64,000 nt of DNA, from the NCBI GenBank assembly GCA_049116335.1, contig JAGDYZ010000008.1, forward strand, positions 124,001 to 188,000. Direction: 5' to 3'. The notes under the pieces are model-generated. The model searched no databases and had not been told where the DNA came from. It saw nothing but the letters and a program-made list of their open reading frames with translations. This document shows positions 61,398 through 64,000 of the stretch, piece after piece (the first letter of the stretch is position 1; each line of letters starts with the position of its first letter). This DNA is from CANMIH01 sp049116335. Its GTDB lineage: Bacteria > Pseudomonadota > Alphaproteobacteria > Rhodobacterales > Rhodobacteraceae. The translations under genes were made by a program, and so were the position numbers.

Positions 61398-61739
61398 TTA
61401 GCAGATAGTCACCGTGCGGGAAAACGCAAATGCTTTATGGTCTCGATCTTGATTTGTGATGGGTCGCCGCGAAATCAATGCCGCGATGACATGGGCCTGA
61501 CAATTGAGGTAATCCGGATCATCCAAACGTGGTTCGTTTGGAACGGGCTGTGCCAGAGCCGCGGCCATAAGCGTCCCATTGCCCCATTTGGGATGTACAC
61601 GCCCCAGTTTTTTCCGGAACCGATCAGCAGCTTCTGCCTGTTGAAGCAGTGTCTGAATTATTCGGGCCCGATGCGCAACCGGCACGGGCAAAAGCGCCCG
61701 TGCTGCCATCGTAAGATCGCCATGTTGAATGGGTCTCAT
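61398..61739 (-). CDS. Small protein between the GTA tail gene and cysE
   Basis: A 113-residue soluble protein, helical and basic at its start (MRPIQHGDLTMAARALLPVPVAHRARIIQTLLQQ), followed by DRFRKKLGRVHPKWGNGTLMAAA. Its ATG overlaps the tail-protein stop by four bases (ATGA), so it is translated with the GTA structural genes. I do not recognise the family. Confidence 0.7.
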   Translation of the reverse strand: MRPIQHGDLTMAARALLPVPVAHRARIIQTLLQQAEAADRFRKKLGRVHPKWGNGTLMAAALAQPVPNEPRLDDPDYLNCQAHVIAALISRRPITNQDRDHKAFAFSRTVTIC

Positions 61740-64000
61740 GCGGGCACTGCGATACGCGTGAAAAGACCCGGACCAAACCGATCAGAGATCTGCGCCACTG
61801 CAATCTCAGCTCCGACGCCCACACCATCCGCAATTTGCTGGGCCAAAGGATAGGTCCATTGCGCCCCAGTCAGACTGTCTTCGTGAAGCAAAGTGCCGCT
61901 GTGTTCGATCCGCACAAGATAGCGTTCTTGCGCTTCCGCCAACGGCACATCCAACCCATGCCAATGATCGCCACCAACACGTGTTCGCCGTATCCAGGTT
62001 ACTTGCAGATCCCCCGAAACACGCTGGGCGTGTAGATGCACCGGCGCATAGGGCCGCAGACCGACACCCGCAAACAGAGCACTCTGGTGCACATAGCTTG
62101 GATGATCATATCCAAGATGGGCAGCCCCTATCCTGAAATGTCGCTCCGTGAAACGCTGCGCCTCGGACAAAGCGATTTGCTTTGGCGCGCCATCCAGCCG
62201 CACCACAACCGATCCGCTCGGCCAGACCTCCGGCATCAGCGCATCAGTGCCTGCCTGCCCCCGCAGACGATGCGACACCTGCCAGCTGCCATCGGGCTGT
62301 AACTCAGCGTCGCGAAACTGGAGCACCTCCCAATCCCCACCGGTGCCATCTCCGATGGCGAGTACATTCTCACCGGACCACAGCGCTGTGTCTGAAATGG
62401 ATTGCGACGCCCCGCTGAGACGGAGCTTAAGGGGCGCACCCCGATCGATCACACCACTGGGCGCCCAGCGCAGCTCGGATTCCGTCACGCCAAGGATGCT
62501 GGGGGCCTCGACCGTGGTGTTTAGGGCGTATGCTGCGTCCTGCTCGCTGTCGTACAGCGCAATCTCACCCGGCCAAGGATCGGCAGCAGCGGCAATATAA
62601 GGCGCGTGCGGCACCTCATCCCCCGTCAGGAGAGGTAGATCAAGTAACACTGGGGTGACTGGTGTCGCAGGCGACGGTTTCTGGACAGATGCCGCAATCA
62701 TTGGGCTGTCCGAGGGATGATACAAATTGGGGTCAACCCGAACCGCCTCGACAACCAGATGATCTTGGACCTCGACCTGATCGATGCGCGCCAGAACATC
62801 CCCCTGGGGCAGCGTCAGACGCACCACATCCCCCGCGCCCAGCGCACCGCGAGAGGGTGGCAGGGCAAAGCGCAGGGTCTCACGAGCAGCGCGACTTTCC
62901 GCCAGCCAGCGCTCGGAGATGGATTTCGCCTCGCTGCGTGTCAACGTCAGCGCGATCTCACTTTCGGAAACTGACAAGCGGTCGTGGCCCGGCCAATGCG
63001 CCTCTTCACTTGCCAAGATATGATCCCCGTCAGCCTCAACAAATCCAAGCCGCACATGACCGATCATCGATCCGTCTCCGGCACGTGTCTCAATCAGATC
63101 GGCGTCTAACTCTAGGCTAACGACACAGCTTTGCGGATCAAGCATGATCGCATCCTTCCCTGCGCGCATGCGAAATACCAACACCCCGTCGCGTTCTATT
63201 GCATCAAACCCATAGGCCAGCATCAAAGGCTGAAGCGCCCGGCGGGCGTCACCGACATCGGGCACCACATACCCGCGCACCTCGCCATAAAGCTCCGAAA
63301 CATCAATCGCAGTGAGCCCGGCCGTTGCACAAATCTGTCGAACCACAGTGCCCAGCGCCTGTCCAGAGGCGCGGCCATTCAACCAATGGCCGGTTTGATA
63401 GTTTGGCCCATCGCTCCACATCTCGGTGGTGGCAGGAAACCAGGGATAGGGCCGTGCGTCCCAGGCCCAGACAAAGCTGCGCTCCAGATCCAGCATCGGC
63501 TCCCCATAGCTCACAGAGATCGGATTGTTCTCGGCCCAATATCCTAACGTGGCCTCAAGGTAGGCGCGCATCATGGCGTCATCGCGACGGCCCGTTGAGT
63601 ACCAAGGCAACGCGCTTTCCGAGGATTTCGGGTCAAGAAACTTGTTGGGCTGGTTCGCCCCTTTGTCGATGGCGGCACAGCCCACTTCGGTGAACCAGAT
63701 CGGTTTGGATTGCGGCACCCAATCCGTCGGTTGACTATCGCGGATCCCATCTATGCGATTATAGTGCGTGTTTCCCCACCAATTGCGCAGATCTTTGTAT
63801 CGCCAGACCCAGGGTTCGTGAAAGGCTCCATCGGTGACGGGTGTCCTGAGCTGGTTCTCTCTGTCAGTCTCAGAGCTGTAGTACCAGTCGTACCCTTCCC
63901 CGCCTTCGACGTTCGCCCTCAGATAATCTGGGTTGTGGATAGCCCCCCAGTGCGCATCGGCATGGCTCTCTCCCTCACGCCAATCCGACAGAGGCATGTA
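61736..64000 (-). CDS. GTA host-specificity/tail-tip protein (C-terminal part, partial)
   Basis: The 753 visible residues continue off the right edge and match the C-terminal two-thirds of the large Rhodobacter GTA host-specificity protein (gp15-type). The glycoside-hydrolase-like TIM-barrel end is visible first (HWGAIHNPDYLRANVEGGEGYDWYY, KPIWFTEVGCAAIDKGANQPNKFLDP), followed by a phage-tail-type domain and beta-rich receptor-binding segments. It is the last structural gene of GTA clusters, consistent with what follows. Confidence 0.88.
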   Translation of the reverse strand, partial: YMPLSDWREGESHADAHWGAIHNPDYLRANVEGGEGYDWYYSSETDRENQLRTPVTDGAFHEPWVWRYKDLRNWWGNTHYNRIDGIRDSQPTDWVPQSKPIWFTEVGCAAIDKGANQPNKFLDPKSSESALPWYSTGRRDDAMMRAYLEATLGYWAENNPISVSYGEPMLDLERSFVWAWDARPYPWFPATTEMWSDGPNYQTGHWLNGRASGQALGTVVRQICATAGLTAIDVSELYGEVRGYVVPDVGDARRALQPLMLAYGFDAIERDGVLVFRMRAGKDAIMLDPQSCVVSLELDADLIETRAGDGSMIGHVRLGFVEADGDHILASEEAHWPGHDRLSVSESEIALTLTRSEAKSISERWLAESRAARETLRFALPPSRGALGAGDVVRLTLPQGDVLARIDQVEVQDHLVVEAVRVDPNLYHPSDSPMIAASVQKPSPATPVTPVLLDLPLLTGDEVPHAPYIAAAADPWPGEIALYDSEQDAAYALNTTVEAPSILGVTESELRWAPSGVIDRGAPLKLRLSGASQSISDTALWSGENVLAIGDGTGGDWEVLQFRDAELQPDGSWQVSHRLRGQAGTDALMPEVWPSGSVVVRLDGAPKQIALSEAQRFTERHFRIGAAHLGYDHPSYVHQSALFAGVGLRPYAPVHLHAQRVSGDLQVTWIRRTRVGGDHWHGLDVPLAEAQERYLVRIEHSGTLLHEDSLTGAQWTYPLAQQIADGVGVGAEIAVAQISDRFGPGLFTRIAVPA

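Overview
The window reads as chromosome of a Roseobacter-group alphaproteobacterium (Rhodobacteraceae). The nuo cluster starts with A-B-C-D-E and has extra small genes between subunits. Pyruvate dehydrogenase E1-beta carries its own lipoyl domain. There is a complete leucine/isovalerate catabolic set, and the right edge holds the 3' end of a gene-transfer-agent (GTA) host-specificity gene next to cysE. GC is moderately high throughout except a visibly AT-richer patch at about 18.5-19.25 kb. I found no rRNA, tRNA, CRISPR array, complete insertion sequence or integrase.

Layout. 1-5.7 kb: reverse-strand nuoA-B-C-D-E with four accessory small genes, one cut by the left edge. 5.9-18.3 kb: reverse-strand leucine degradation genes (isovaleryl-CoA dehydrogenase, acyl-CoA synthetase, methylcrotonyl-CoA carboxylase beta and alpha, HMG-CoA lyase, methylglutaconyl-CoA hydratase) interleaved with small secreted or membrane proteins, two methyltransferases and a GST. 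A 445-bp non-coding patch (12129-12574) holds two diverged direct repeats and two stem-loops. 18.6-24 kb: accessory genes (HEPN-like protein, a membrane EF-hand protein with an N-terminal ribbon-helix-helix-like segment, a Hint-domain protein, a TonB receptor). 24-36.6 kb: DegT aminotransferase and MmgE/PrpD pair, HAD phosphatase, glmU-glmS, PPOX protein and AlkD-like glycosylase, LysR/SDR pair, MsrQ-like protein, DUF4344 protein, lipoprotein, moaA. 36.8-46.9 kb: MFS exporter, anmK, tyrS, a Rieske homologue lacking all cluster ligands, lipoproteins, GNAT protein, DUF3179 protein, two cyclophilins, pgk. 47-53.3 kb: a five-gene ABC importer plus metallophosphoesterase operon with a divergent LysR regulator. 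53.4-58.9 kb: DUF900 hydrolase, FtsB, then pdhA-pdhB-small secreted gene-pdhC. 59-64 kb: chemoreceptor, cysE and the GTA end.

How genes fit together. The leucine cluster converts isovaleryl-CoA to acetyl-CoA and acetoacetate. A TGAACA-N2-TGTTCA dyad just upstream of ivd is the best operator candidate. The pdh operon has a perfect 14-bp palindrome just upstream of pdhA. The ABC/phosphoesterase operon looks like an uptake-and-hydrolysis module resembling ugp plus GpdQ; both of its permeases have Cys-paired external insertions.

The most unusual object is the gene at 40794-41390. It aligns end to end with the cytochrome bc1 Rieske subunit, yet the four [2Fe-2S] ligands are replaced while the two disulfide cysteines are kept. 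All assignments come from reading motifs and context; no database search was run.
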